Below are positions 18,219 to 27,222 of a stretch of 63,012 bases of DNA, one piece after another; the stretch's first letter is position 1, and each line of letters opens with the position of its first letter. A model generated the notes under the pieces. It saw nothing but the letters and a program-made list of their open reading frames with translations, was not told the DNA's origin and did not search any database. The stretch lies in the NCBI RefSeq assembly GCF_000621205.1, contig NZ_KK211235.1, positions 37,870-100,881 of the forward strand, written 5' to 3'. The stretch comes from Halotalea alkalilenta DSM 17697 (GTDB taxonomy: Bacteria > Pseudomonadota > Gammaproteobacteria > Pseudomonadales > Halomonadaceae). A program made the position numbers and the translations under genes.

Positions 18219-19325
18219 ATGAGCATCAATATCGACCAGGTGTCGCGTCGCTTCGGCACCACCACCGCACTCCATCCCACCACGCTTTCGATCGGCAACG
18301 GCGAGCTGGTCGGCCTGCTGGGGCCTTCGGGGTCGGGCAAGACCACCCTGATGCGGATCATCGCCGGCCTCGAACAGCCAAGCGAGGGACGGGTGCTGTT
18401 CGGCGAACGCGACGTCACCCGCCTCCACGTGCGCCATCGCCGGGTCGGCTTCGTATTCCAGCACTATGCGCTGTTTCGCCATATGAGCGTGTTCGAGAAC
18501 GTCGCCTTCGGGCTGCGCGCTCGCCCACGCGCCGAACGCCCGAGCAACGAAGAGATCAAGCGCCGTGTCTTCGCGCTGCTCGAGCGCGTGCAGCTCGAAA
18601 AGCTCGCCTCGCGCCTGCCGGCGCAGCTCTCCGGCGGCCAGCAGCAGCGGGTATCGCTGGCTCGGGCACTCGCGGTGGAGCCCGAGGTGCTGCTGATGGA
18701 TGAACCCTTCGGGGCGCTCGACGCCAAGGTCCGCGTAGAGCTGCGTCGCTGGCTGCGCCATCTGCATGCGGAGCTGGGCTTCACCTGCGTGTTCGTCACC
18801 CATGACCAGGAAGAGGCGCTGGAGCTCTCCGATCGCGTGGTGGTGATGAGCCAGGGGCGGATCGAGCAGGTCGACGAGCCGACGCGGCTCTATCGTCGTC
18901 CGATCAACCGCTTCGTGTTCGAATTCCTCGGTGAGACCAATGCGCTGAGTGGCGAGGTGCGCAATGGCCACCTGGCGCTGGGGGAAAACGCCGGACTCGA
19001 CCTGCCAGGCGTGGCGGACGGGCCGGTGGAACTGCTGCTGCGCCCCCATGAGGTCGCCCTCGCCACCTCACCGAGCGCCGGCGCGCGGCTGCCGGTGACG
19101 GTCAGCGCGATCGCCCCAGTGGGCGCGGAGGTACGCCTCGAGCTCGAGGTGACGTGGAGCACGCAGCCCTGGCAGGCCACCCTCTCCCACGCTGAGTTCG
19201 AGCGCGCAGGGATAACGCGCGGCACGCGCTGCTATGCACTGCCGCAGCAGCTGCGGCGCGTCGACGAGGCCAGCGGCGCGCTGGTCGACATGCCGCTGCC
19301 GAACCAAGGCAGCGACCGGCCCTAG
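18219..19325 (+). CDS. cysA: Sulfate/thiosulfate importer ATPase CysA
   Basis: A 368-residue ABC ATPase. Walker [10 protein letters not shown] at 35-43, Q-loop VFQHYALF, signature LSGGQQQR, Walker [13 protein letters not shown] and switch His in VFVTHDQ are intact. About 240-368 forms a TOBE-like regulatory domain ([10 protein letters not shown]). It powers sulfate/thiosulfate uptake with Sbp, CysT and CysW. Its stop codon shares bases with the stop of the convergent methyltransferase gene (CTAG at 19322-19325). Confidence 0.95.
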   Translation: MSINIDQVSRRFGTTTALHPTTLSIGNGELVGLLGPSGSGKTTLMRIIAGLEQPSEGRVLFGERDVTRLHVRHRRVGFVFQHYALFRHMSVFENVAFGLRARPRAERPSNEEIKRRVFALLERVQLEKLASRLPAQLSGGQQQRVSLARALAVEPEVLLMDEPFGALDAKVRVELRRWLRHLHAELGFTCVFVTHDQEEALELSDRVVVMSQGRIEQVDEPTRLYRRPINRFVFEFLGETNALSGEVRNGHLALGENAGLDLPGVADGPVELLLRPHEVALATSPSAGARLPVTVSAIAPVGAEVRLELEVTWSTQPWQATLSHAEFERAGITRGTRCYALPQQLRRVDEASGALVDMPLPNQGSDRP

Positions 19326-19960
19326 CCCCGATTCCCCTTGCGCTCGAGCCGCCAGGCGAATTCCTCGGTCCCGGCGGCGTCGACTCCCCGGCCGAGCGCG
19401 CGGAGCCTGAAGTTGGCGCCGAACAGCCGCGCGAGCTCCTCCTCATCGACCAGGTAGGGCGGGCCCTCGCCCGCCCTACCTGGTCGATGCACGGTGATCA
19501 ATAGACCGACCGCCCCCGGCGCGCAGAGCTGCGCCAGGACCACCGCGTAGCGCATGCGCGTCGGCGCCGGCAGCGCGACCAGGGCGGCGCGGTCGTAGAA
19601 GGCCATGCGACCATGGTTGCCGAGCGGCAGATGGAAGATATCCGCACGCCACAGGGTGATGCGCCCGAGCCTCAGCCCGTCGATCCCTTCATGGCGCAAA
19701 CGCTCGGGTACCCGTGGGTCTTCGGCGGCGAAGCCTGCCAGTGCGGCCGCGACCCGATCGACACCTGTGACCGAATGGCCACGCCCCTCGAGCCAGCGCA
19801 TGTCGACGGACTTGCCGCAAAGCGGCACCAGCACGTCGCTATCGCGAGCCACGCCGAGGCTCGGCCAGTACCCGGCCAGCATCGGATGCACTGCGTCCCG
19901 ATGAAAGCCGATCCGCCCCTCGCTCCAGCGCGCCTGCCATTCGTCCCCGGCGTCGTCCAT
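19322..19960 (-). CDS. tpm: Thiopurine S-methyltransferase family protein
   Basis: A 212-residue SAM-dependent methyltransferase of the TPMT class, which in bacteria methylates thiopurines and selenium or tellurium oxyanions. Motifs: [13 protein letters not shown] at the N-terminus, [10 protein letters not shown] (SAM loop, about 45-54), GVDR, and [10 protein letters not shown]. Odd feature: 19444-19489 is a perfect inverted repeat with 21-bp arms and a 4-nt loop inside the coding sequence. One arm encodes the conserved PPYLVD segment; the other encodes HRPGRAG, where family members normally have a (D/E)YP-type stretch. The reading frame is intact. Confidence 0.88.
   Translation of the reverse strand: MDDAGDEWQARWSEGRIGFHRDAVHPMLAGYWPSLGVARDSDVLVPLCGKSVDMRWLEGRGHSVTGVDRVAAALAGFAAEDPRVPERLRHEGIDGLRLGRITLWRADIFHLPLGNHGRMAFYDRAALVALPAPTRMRYAVVLAQLCAPGAVGLLITVHRPGRAGEGPPYLVDEEELARLFGANFRLRALGRGVDAAGTEEFAWRLERKGNRG
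19444..19489. repeat. Perfect 21-bp-arm palindrome inside tpm
   Basis: The arms 19444-19464 and 19469-19489 are exact reverse complements, separated by 4 nt. The left arm begins CATCGACCAGG and the right arm ends CCTGGTCGATG. No other intragenic inverted repeat of this length was noticed in the window. Confidence 0.95.
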
Positions 19961-19962
19961 GC

Positions 19963-20637
19963 TCAGAACCAGCGGTCACGCCGCTTCTTGCGACCGCCGG
20001 TGAGCGCCGGCAGGATCAAACCGGCGAGCAGGCCCGCGCCGGCCACGCCGCCGCCGTAGACGAAGTAGCGCATCAGCACCTGCTGGCGCTCATCGCCAAG
20101 CTGCGCCTTGAGCTCACGGACCTCGGACTGGGTGCTGGTGAGTTCGCGATCGAGCTGGCTGCGGCTGGCCTCGAGTTCGTCGATTCTCGCCCGACGCGCT
20201 TCCAGCGTCTCGGTCATGCCCTCGACCTTGGCTTCCCAGGTCTGGTTGATGTTGGCGAGCTGCTCGCTGAGCTCGTTCGCCCGCTGCTCGAGCTCGGGCA
20301 CGCGTTCGGCCGGGCCCGGCTGGTCCTGCAGTTCGTCGCTGCGAATCCATACGGTGTCACCGTTGGCGCCGCGCACCTGGCTGTAGTCGCCCTGGGTGGC
20401 GACCAGCTCGACCCGCTGGCCGGCGCGCAGCGCGCCCACGATGCGATAGCCATCGGTCGGCCCGCTGCGTACGAAAGTGGTGAGCTGATCGCTCACCCAG
20501 CGCTGGCTTTCATCGGAGGGCGCTTGCTGGGCGTGGGCCGGGGAGAGGATGAGCCCCGCGCAGAGCGCAGGCGCCAGCAGCAGGCCACGAAGGCCGCGGA
20601 TGGCGTGGAGAGGTCGGGTATCTCGGATCGTGGACAT
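19963..20637 (-). CDS. YgiM-like SH3-domain/coiled-coil membrane protein (TIGR04211 family)
   Basis: A 224-residue envelope protein. Signal peptide about 1-36 (LLLAPALCAGLILSPAHA), a bacterial SH3 domain about 44-100 (TTFVRSGPTDGYRIVGALRAGQ, VWIRSDEL), a long coiled coil about 110-185 (ELEQRANELSEQL and following), and one C-terminal membrane helix (about 190-212) followed by a basic tail. This order matches the YgiM family, of unclear function and probably periplasmic with an inner-membrane anchor. It lies 2 bp upstream of tpm and may be co-transcribed with it. Confidence 0.85.
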   Translation of the reverse strand: MSTIRDTRPLHAIRGLRGLLLAPALCAGLILSPAHAQQAPSDESQRWVSDQLTTFVRSGPTDGYRIVGALRAGQRVELVATQGDYSQVRGANGDTVWIRSDELQDQPGPAERVPELEQRANELSEQLANINQTWEAKVEGMTETLEARRARIDELEASRSQLDRELTSTQSEVRELKAQLGDERQQVLMRYFVYGGGVAGAGLLAGLILPALTGGRKKRRDRWF

Positions 20638-20748
20638 GGAAGACTATCGTGCTCGAATTCAGTGAATGTGAACGGAAAGGCCACGGGGTCGCATCGATAC
20701 GTCCTGTCCATGATCGACCGCCAACGGACCACGCCACCGGCGACCGCG

Positions 20749-20769
20749 TATCCACAGAAGCTGTGGATA
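20749..20769. promoter_or_regulatory. Inverted pair of DnaA-box-like sequences
   Basis: A perfect palindrome with 9-bp arms (TATCCACAG, 3-nt loop, CTGTGGATA). TGTGGATAA at 20762-20770 is the reverse complement of the perfect DnaA box TTATCCACA, and GTATCCACA at 20748-20756 matches it in 8 of 9. It lies between the divergently oriented end of a DUF1820 gene and the start of the YgiM-like gene, about 110 bp upstream of the latter. It could bind DnaA or simply form a hairpin. Confidence 0.5.
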
Positions 20770-20861
20770 ACATCCTGGACAAGCACTGGGCGGAAGCGTG
20801 CGACCTGCCTTCCCCTGGGGCCCGGTCACGTTTTGGTCAAAAAACGTTCATGCCTGCGTCC

Positions 20862-21191
20862 TCACTCCTGCCCGCGCGGCGGCCACTGGCTGGGCATCGG
20901 GAAGTTGGCGATCTTGCCGTCCGATTTGAAGCTCTTCGCCTCGCCCTCGCGCTCGACCTCGTCGATGCGCAGGATGGCGTTGATCGGCAGATAGCTGCGC
21001 TTGACCCCATCGAAGGTGCGACGCAGCTTGTCGTTCCCTGGATCGATCACGAGCTTCGAGGCGTCGGTGAAGACGAACTCCTCGACCTCGACGAATCCCC
21101 AGAGATCGCTCTGATAGATCTCCCGGGCGTAGAGCTCCCAGACTTCACCTTGCTGATGAACGACGACGCGATAAATGGGCTTCGAGGCCAT
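20862..21191 (-). CDS. DUF1820 family protein
   Basis: A 109-residue soluble protein of the gammaproteobacterial DUF1820 family (YRVVVHQQGEVWELYAR near the start; SYLPINAILRIDEV later). No signal peptide or catalytic motif is visible and function is unknown. The reading frame continues upstream to 21353 with an Arg-rich stretch, but ATG 21191 has AAGGA four bases away and fits the family start. It is a single gene; its upstream region is shared with miaB, which is divergent. Confidence 0.85.
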   Translation of the reverse strand: MASKPIYRVVVHQQGEVWELYAREIYQSDLWGFVEVEEFVFTDASKLVIDPGNDKLRRTFDGVKRSYLPINAILRIDEVEREGEAKSFKSDGKIANFPMPSQWPPRGQE

Positions 21192-21631
21192 TGCTTCCTT
21201 CAAGATTTTTCGGGGCACGACGGGCCTCGAGATGGCCCTGGGCGCAGGGTGAGTCTGACCAGACCGGCGTCGACCACGCCTGCGGAAAACAGGACGCATC
21301 GGCCGGAAGGATTCTAACGGAGCCCGGCGCCGGCGCAGTGGGGCTTCGCGCAACGGCTTGTAACGAGTTCGAAATCAAATGTGACGTGGGATGTTTCGAC
21401 CAGGCAAGCCTCATCCAAGCATCGGGTAACGCCGGGCTCGAGCCGCGATTCTATCATGCTGGCCGTGCTGGTCGCAGGGGAGCGCCATACGTATAATGGC
21501 GCGCCCTGGGGCTGGTACACTTTCAGGCCCAGTTTCCCGTTCAGTACCGATACAGACCCCTTATCACTGATGGCGCGCCGGCGATGCGGTAAGCAAGGCG
21601 TGCCCGACTCCGACGACCAGGCTTGCACGAC
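21192..21631. promoter_or_regulatory. Divergent promoter region of DUF1820 gene and miaB
   Basis: In this 440-bp gap I see no gene. A consensus-like TATAAT at 21492-21497 lies within a dyad GCGCCAT/ATGGCGC (21482-21488, 21496-21502, 7-nt spacer), so binding at the dyad would cover a -10 element. The matching -35 is weak. A second -10-like TACACT occurs at 21516-21521. Both would drive miaB. Confidence 0.4.
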
Positions 21632-22975
21632 ATGGCGAAGAAGCTCTTCATCAAGACCCACGGCTGCCAGATGAACGAGTACGACTCGGCGCGGATGGCG
21701 GACCTGCTCGGCGAATCCCACCGCCTCGAGATCACCCATGACGAGCACGAGGCGGACGTGATCCTGCTCAACACTTGCTCGATCCGCGAGAAGGCGCAGG
21801 AGAAGGTGTTCCACCAGCTCGGCCGCTGGAAGCGCCTCAAGGCCGCCAAGCCCGACCTGGTGATCGGGGTCGGCGGCTGCGTGGCGAGCCAGGAAGGCGA
21901 TAACATCCGCCGCCGCGCGCCCCACGTCGACCTGGTGTTCGGCCCCCAGACCCTGCACCGGGTACCGGAGATGATCGACAGCCGCCAGAGCGGGCAGATC
22001 TCGGTGGTCGACGTCACCTTCCCCGAGATCGAGAAGTTCGACCGGCTGCCGGCACCCAAGAGCGACGGCGCCAGCGCCTTCGTCTCGGTGATGGAGGGCT
22101 GCTCGAAGTACTGCTCGTTCTGCGTGGTGCCCTACACCCGGGGAGAGGAGATCTCCCGTCCGTTCGAGAGCGTGATCGACGAAGTCGCCCACCTCGCCGA
22201 GCAGGGCGTGCGCGAGATCAACCTGCTGGGCCAGAACGTCAACGCCTATCGCGGCCTCGACCAGCTCGACGAAGAGGTCGATCTCGCCGAGCTGATCGCC
22301 ACGATCGCCGGGATCGAGGGCATCGACCGGATCCGCTTCACCACCTCTCATCCGGTCGAGTTCAGCGACAGCTTGATCCAGGCCTATGCCGAGGTGCCCG
22401 AGCTGGTCAGCCACCTGCACCTGCCAGTGCAGTCGGGGTCGGATCGGATCCTCACCCTGATGAAGCGCGGCCACGGGCGCGAGGAGTACATCGCCAAGCT
22501 CGAACGGATCCGCGCCCTGCGCCCGGAGATCAGCTTCTCCTCCGACTTCATCGTCGGCTTTCCCGGCGAGACCGAGGAGGACTTCGAGCAGACCATGGAC
22601 CTGATCGAGCGAATCGGCTTCGACCACTCGTTCAGCTTCGTCTACTCCAAGCGCCCGGGCACCCCCGCCTCCGCGCTGCCCGACGACACGCCCGAGGCGG
22701 TCAAGAAGGAGCGCCTGGCACGGCTGCAGGCGAGGATCAACCAGCAGGCGATGCAGATCTCCCGGCGCATGGTCGGCAGGCTCGAACGGGTGCTGGTGAC
22801 GGGCTTCTCGCCGCGCGACCCGGGAGAGCTGTCGGCGCGGACCGAGAACAACAGGGTGGTCAACTTCAAGGCGGCCAATCCGATCGAGCTGATCGGCCAT
22901 TTCGTCGATGTCGAGATCACCGAGGCCTACGCCAACTCGCTGCGCGGGGAGCTCGCCTCACCGCAGCGTTTCTGA
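21632..22975 (+). CDS. miaB: tRNA-2-methylthio-N6-dimethylallyladenosine synthase MiaB
   Basis: A 447-residue radical-SAM methylthiotransferase that adds the methylthio group to isopentenyladenosine 37 in tRNA. Auxiliary cluster ligands are Cys12, Cys49 and Cys83; radical-SAM cluster ligands Cys157, Cys161 and Cys164 (CSKYCSFC). A C-terminal TRAM domain occupies about 377-440. The longest frame starts at TTG 21623; ATG 21632 is the family start. First gene of the conserved miaB-ybeZ-ybeY-corC-lnt block. Confidence 0.97.
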   Translation: MAKKLFIKTHGCQMNEYDSARMADLLGESHRLEITHDEHEADVILLNTCSIREKAQEKVFHQLGRWKRLKAAKPDLVIGVGGCVASQEGDNIRRRAPHVDLVFGPQTLHRVPEMIDSRQSGQISVVDVTFPEIEKFDRLPAPKSDGASAFVSVMEGCSKYCSFCVVPYTRGEEISRPFESVIDEVAHLAEQGVREINLLGQNVNAYRGLDQLDEEVDLAELIATIAGIEGIDRIRFTTSHPVEFSDSLIQAYAEVPELVSHLHLPVQSGSDRILTLMKRGHGREEYIAKLERIRALRPEISFSSDFIVGFPGETEEDFEQTMDLIERIGFDHSFSFVYSKRPGTPASALPDDTPEAVKKERLARLQARINQQAMQISRRMVGRLERVLVTGFSPRDPGELSARTENNRVVNFKAANPIELIGHFVDVEITEAYANSLRGELASPQRF

Positions 22976-23167
22976 GCCACCCCGCCCGACGATCGTTGAA
23001 TGTTCATGCACCTTCAGGCGGTCCGAATGGCGCTTGTATTTCGCCGCTCGGGCCACCACATTCAAATCGTCGACCGGGCTTGCGCGATGCGACTAAAAGC
23101 GTGCGTTTGCAAAGCCGGCCCGCCGCAGTAATCTGACACCCTACTTCCTCGTTCAGGACGACGCCCC

Positions 23168-24166
23168 TTGAGCCAAAACGCCGCAACGAGTCATCGCATC
23201 CTGCAACTCTCCCTGGAACCCAACGATCCGCTGCGCCTCGCCACCCTGTGCGGCCAGCAGGACGAGAACCTGAAGCTGGTAGAAGATCGTCTCGACGTCA
23301 CCATCCGCAACCGTGGCAACACCTTCCAGCTCGCCGGGCCCCAGCCGCAGGTCAGGGCGGCGGCGAACGTGCTCGAGCAGCTCTACCGCGAGACCGACGG
23401 CAGCGAGCTGCCGCCCGACACCGTGCATCTGTTCCTCCAGGAGTCGGGGATGAAATCGAGCGGCGACGAAACCCAGGAGCTGGCCAGCAGCGAGGTGATC
23501 ATCCGCACCTCGAAAATGATGATCAAACCCCGCGGCCACAACCAGCAGAACTACGTCAACGCGGTGCGCAGCCACGACATCAACTTCGGCGTCGGCCCGG
23601 CCGGTACCGGCAAGACCTATCTGGCGGTGGCCGCCGCGGTCGAGGCGCTCAACCAGCAGCGGGTGCAGCGCATCCTGCTGGTGCGCCCCGCGGTCGAGGC
23701 CGGCGAGAAGCTCGGCTTCCTGCCCGGCGACCTGGCACAGAAGATCGACCCCTACCTGCGCCCGCTCTACGACGCGCTCTACGAGATGATCGGCTTCGAG
23801 CAGGTCGGCAAGCTGATCGAGCGCCAGGTGATCGAGATCGCCCCGCTCGCCTACATGCGCGGACGCACGCTGAACAACGCCTTCATCATCCTCGACGAGA
23901 GCCAGAACACCACCCGCGAGCAGATGAAGATGTTCCTCACCCGCATCGGCTTCGGCTCGACCGCGGTGATCACCGGCGACATCACCCAGATCGACCTGCC
24001 GCGCGGGATAAGCTCAGGGCTCACCCACGTGCTCGGCGTGCTCGACGGCGTCCCGGGCATCAGCTTCACCCGCTTCCTGTCGAAGGACGTAGTGCGCCAT
24101 CCTCTGGTACAGCGCATCATCGAGGCCTATGACAGCTTCGAACAGCAGAGCGAGCAGCCATCTTGA
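23168..24166 (+). CDS. ybeZ: PhoH-family ATPase YbeZ
   Basis: A 332-residue PhoH-like P-loop ATPase associated with YbeY in ribosome maturation and RNA quality control. An N-terminal KH-like region about 35-80 precedes Walker A GPAGTGKT at 143-150, with Walker B IILDESQN near 237-244. The start is TTG at 23168, with AGGA nine bases upstream and no suitable ATG. Its stop overlaps the start of ybeY, so the pair is translationally coupled. Confidence 0.93.
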   Translation: MSQNAATSHRILQLSLEPNDPLRLATLCGQQDENLKLVEDRLDVTIRNRGNTFQLAGPQPQVRAAANVLEQLYRETDGSELPPDTVHLFLQESGMKSSGDETQELASSEVIIRTSKMMIKPRGHNQQNYVNAVRSHDINFGVGPAGTGKTYLAVAAAVEALNQQRVQRILLVRPAVEAGEKLGFLPGDLAQKIDPYLRPLYDALYEMIGFEQVGKLIERQVIEIAPLAYMRGRTLNNAFIILDESQNTTREQMKMFLTRIGFGSTAVITGDITQIDLPRGISSGLTHVLGVLDGVPGISFTRFLSKDVVRHPLVQRIIEAYDSFEQQSEQPS

Positions 24167-24648
24167 ACGCCGACGCAGAGTTACGATCGGGCCAGGTCGA
24201 CCTGCAGCTGGCGGTGGCTTTCGAGCCGCTGCCCGATGAGGAAGATCTGGCCCGCTGGGTGGGTCTGGTACTGATGGCGCACCCCGCCGAAACCCGCGAC
24301 GAGCTCACCGTGCGCTTCGTCGAGGAGGCCGAGAGCCGCGAGCTCAACCGCGACTATCGCGGCAAGGATGCCTCGACCAACGTGCTCTCCTTCCCCTTCG
24401 AAGCGCCCCCTGGCATCGACCTGCCGCTGCTCGGGGACCTAGTGATCAGCCCCCATGTGGTCGAGCGCGAAGCGCTCGAACAGGGCAAACCGCTGGCGCA
24501 CCACTTCGCCCACATGGTGATCCACGGCACCCTGCACCTGCTGGGCTACGACCATATCGAGGACGATGAGGCCGAAAGGATGGAGACACTGGAGCGTGAG
24601 CTGCTCGCGCGCCTGTCGATCCCGGACCCTTATCGCGACGACGCATGA
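24163..24648 (+). CDS. ybeY: Endoribonuclease/16S rRNA maturation factor YbeY
   Basis: A 161-residue metal-dependent RNase acting in 16S rRNA 3'-end processing and 70S quality control. The zinc motif [11 protein letters not shown] provides His121, His125 and His131; [10 protein letters not shown] and GDLVIS are also diagnostic. The start is TTG overlapping the ybeZ stop (TTGA), with no better ATG downstream before conserved sequence. Conserved neighbour order with ybeZ and corC supports the call. Confidence 0.95.
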   Translation: MNADAELRSGQVDLQLAVAFEPLPDEEDLARWVGLVLMAHPAETRDELTVRFVEEAESRELNRDYRGKDASTNVLSFPFEAPPGIDLPLLGDLVISPHVVEREALEQGKPLAHHFAHMVIHGTLHLLGYDHIEDDEAERMETLERELLARLSIPDPYRDDA

Positions 24649-24753
24649 CCTACCAACGATTTCCACGCCCGCGGCGATCATCCCGACGCCGGCGGGCCTT
24701 CCACCCCGCGCTCCACCATGCGCACTCCCTCACGAGGACAAGAGACCACCGCC

Positions 24754-25623
24754 ATGAGCGATGACCGATCGGCTGAGCAGAACGGCAAGAATTGGCTCGA
24801 AAGACTGCTCGGTGCTTTTTCAAGCGACAGTGAAGAACCGACCAGCCGCGCCGAACTTCTCCAGTTTCTCCGCCAGACCGCGCCACGCTTCGATCTCGAC
24901 TCCGACGGGCTGTCGATCATCGAAGGAGCGTTCGAGATCAGCGACCAGCAGGTCCGCGAAGTGATGATCCAGCGCTCCCAGATCGAGGTGATCCGGATCA
25001 ACCAGGCGCCGAGCGAGTACCTGCCGATGATCCACGAATCGGGCCACTCCCGGTACCCGGTGATTGGCGACGACCTCGACGACGTACTCGGCATCCTGCT
25101 GGTCAAGGACCTGCTTCCGCTGATCATGCGCCCCGAGAGCGAACGCGATGCTTTCGATCTCTCAAGCGTACTGCGCCCGGCGACCTTCATTCCCGAGTCC
25201 AAGCGCCTCAACAGCCTGCTCAAGGAGTTTCGCGACACCCACAGCCACATGGCGGTGGTGGTCGACGAATACGGCGGCACCGCGGGCATCGTCACCATCG
25301 AAGACATCCTCGAGCAGATCGTCGGCGACATCGAAGACGAGCACGACGTCGACGACGAGGATGAAATCCGCGAGCTCGGCGACGGCAGCTATGCGATCAA
25401 GGCGATCCTCAGCATCGAGGATTTCAACGAGCGTTTCGCCACCGAGTTCCCCGACGAGGAATTCGATACCATCGGCGGGCTGGTGATGCAGCGCTTCGGC
25501 CACCTCCCCGAGCGAAACGAGAGCACCGACCTCGAAGGCTGGCGCTTTACCGTGACCAACGCCGACAATCGCCGGCTGCGCTGGCTGAAAGCCGAAAGGA
25601 TCGCCGATCCCGATCAAGCGTGA
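24754..25623 (+). CDS. corC: CBS-domain protein CorC
   Basis: A 289-residue cytoplasmic protein with two CBS domains (about 65-185; VREVMIQRSQIEV begins the first, and VVDEYGGTAGIVTIEDILEQIVG lies in the second) and a C-terminal CorC/HlyC domain (about 200-285). It is linked to magnesium/cobalt homeostasis and is always near lnt in gammaproteobacteria. The frame extends to 24718, but ATG 24754 begins the conserved MSDD sequence. A strong hairpin follows the stop. Confidence 0.92.
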   Translation: MSDDRSAEQNGKNWLERLLGAFSSDSEEPTSRAELLQFLRQTAPRFDLDSDGLSIIEGAFEISDQQVREVMIQRSQIEVIRINQAPSEYLPMIHESGHSRYPVIGDDLDDVLGILLVKDLLPLIMRPESERDAFDLSSVLRPATFIPESKRLNSLLKEFRDTHSHMAVVVDEYGGTAGIVTIEDILEQIVGDIEDEHDVDDEDEIRELGDGSYAIKAILSIEDFNERFATEFPDEEFDTIGGLVMQRFGHLPERNESTDLEGWRFTVTNADNRRLRWLKAERIADPDQA

Positions 25624-25647
25624 TCAGCGCCTGAACCAAAGCTCCAA

Positions 25648-25672
25648 CCGGGCCGCGAGCATCGCGGCCCGG
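25648..25672 (+). terminator. Hairpin terminator between corC and lnt
   Basis: An 11-bp perfect GC-rich stem (CCGGGCCGCGA, 25648-25658; complement 25662-25672) with a 3-nt loop, 24 bp after the corC stop, followed by CGTTTC. It may attenuate rather than abolish transcription into lnt, whose start is only 44 bp downstream. Confidence 0.6.
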
Positions 25673-25716
25673 CGTTTCAGCTGCCCGGCGGCATTTGCCG
25701 CCGACAAGGAAGTCCG

Positions 25717-27222
25717 ATGTCCTCGATCCTCCATCGCGGCTGGCTCGCAGCCCTCGCAGCCCTAGCCCTGGGTGCGCTCACCACGCTGACCTTCGCCCCG
25801 TTCGAACTTTGGTGGCTGGGCCCTCTGATCTGCGCACCGCTCTATGGTTTGCTGCGAGGCACCCGGCCGCGCCGCGGCATGCTGATCGGCTGGAGCTACG
25901 GGTTCGGGCTGTTCGGCGCCGGCGCCTCCTGGGTCTACGTCTCGATCCACGACTACGGCTACACCAGCATGCCGCTGGCGGCGGTGCTGACCCTGCTGTT
26001 CGCCCTCGGCCTCGCGCTTTTCTACCTGATCGGCGCGGCCTTCTACCGCCTACTCTCTCCACGACCGTCGGTGGTCGAGCCCTTGACCTTCGCCGCCGCC
26101 TGGACCCTTGGCGAAGTGTTCCGTGGCTGGTTCCTCACCGGCTTCCCCTGGCTCTACCTCGGCAGCGCCCACGTCGAGAGCCCGCTTGCAGGCTTCGCGC
26201 CGATCGGCGGCGTCTACCTGATCAGCTTCCTGGTCGCGCTTTCCGGCGCCCTGCTCTGGCACCTGGCCGTGCGTCGCCGTGCGCTCGCGCTGATACCGCT
26301 GGCGGCGATCTGGCTGGCCGGCAGCGCGCTGCCAACCCAATGGCTCAGCCCCGATCCGCGACCGATCCCGGTGGCGCTGGTCCAGGGCGACCTACCGCAG
26401 CTGACCAAGTGGAGCCCTGAAGGCCAGCGCACCGCGGTCAACACCTATCTGCGCCTGACCCGCGAACAGGCCGGTGAGGCGGAGCTTGTGATCTGGCCCG
26501 AAACCGCGCTGCCGATGTTCGAGGAGCAGGCGATGCCGTTCTACCAGCTCGCCCAGGCCAACATGCGCCCGGGCAGCAGCCTGGTCACCGGCGTACTGAC
26601 GCGCAGCAATGGACTGTTCCACAACAGCATGATCGCCCTCGACCAGCAGACGGAGGGCGGCATGACCCGCAGCGAGTACCAGAAGCATCGACTGGTGCCG
26701 TTCGGCGAGTACGTGCCGCTCGAGGGGCTGCTGCGCGGCCTGCTGGCGTTCTTCGACATGCCCACCTCGCACATGTCGCCTGGCCCCGCCGATCAGCAGC
26801 CACTTCGCGCCGATGGGCTGCGCCTGGGCGCGGCGATCTGCTATGAAATCGTCTATCCCGACCTGGTGCGCGACCAGGCGCGCCAATCGAACATCCTGGT
26901 GACGATCTCCAACGACACCTGGTTCGGCCACTCGATCGGTCCGCTCCAGCACATGCAGATGGCGCAGATGCGCGCGCTCGAGAACAATCGCTACCTGCTG
27001 CGCGCGACCAGCAACGGCCTGACCGCAGTGGTCGGCCCGGACGGACGGATTCTTGCCCAGATCGCCCGCTTCGAACCCGGGGTACTCACCTTCGAGGCCC
27101 ATGCGGTCGAAGGGCTGACGCCATTCACCCGCACCGGCAGCCTGCCGATCGTACTGGTATCGATCGTGCTGGTCGCCGCCGGCGCGCTGCTCTCACGCCG
27201 GCGCGGTGGTGCCTCTCGATGA
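25717..27222 (+). CDS. lnt: Apolipoprotein N-acyltransferase
   Basis: A 501-residue inner-membrane enzyme that adds the third acyl chain to lipoproteins. The N-terminal third has about six membrane segments; the periplasmic nitrilase-like domain spans about 218-470 and shows the Glu-Lys-Cys triad: Glu262 (WPETALP), Lys323 and Cys375 (AAICYEIVYPD). A last membrane helix precedes the end. ATG 25717 has AAGGA seven bases upstream. The stop overlaps the next gene (ATGA). Confidence 0.96.
   Translation: MSSILHRGWLAALAALALGALTTLTFAPFELWWLGPLICAPLYGLLRGTRPRRGMLIGWSYGFGLFGAGASWVYVSIHDYGYTSMPLAAVLTLLFALGLALFYLIGAAFYRLLSPRPSVVEPLTFAAAWTLGEVFRGWFLTGFPWLYLGSAHVESPLAGFAPIGGVYLISFLVALSGALLWHLAVRRRALALIPLAAIWLAGSALPTQWLSPDPRPIPVALVQGDLPQLTKWSPEGQRTAVNTYLRLTREQAGEAELVIWPETALPMFEEQAMPFYQLAQANMRPGSSLVTGVLTRSNGLFHNSMIALDQQTEGGMTRSEYQKHRLVPFGEYVPLEGLLRGLLAFFDMPTSHMSPGPADQQPLRADGLRLGAAICYEIVYPDLVRDQARQSNILVTISNDTWFGHSIGPLQHMQMAQMRALENNRYLLRATSNGLTAVVGPDGRILAQIARFEPGVLTFEAHAVEGLTPFTRTGSLPIVLVSIVLVAAGALLSRRRGGASR

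Noticed and set aside
21314-22900. 528-residue open frame antisense to miaB
   Set aside because: Composition typical of antisense GC-rich frames and no recognisable family.
24163-24166. Possible frameshift between ybeZ and ybeY
   Set aside because: The TTGA overlap is a normal coupled start; both proteins are complete.
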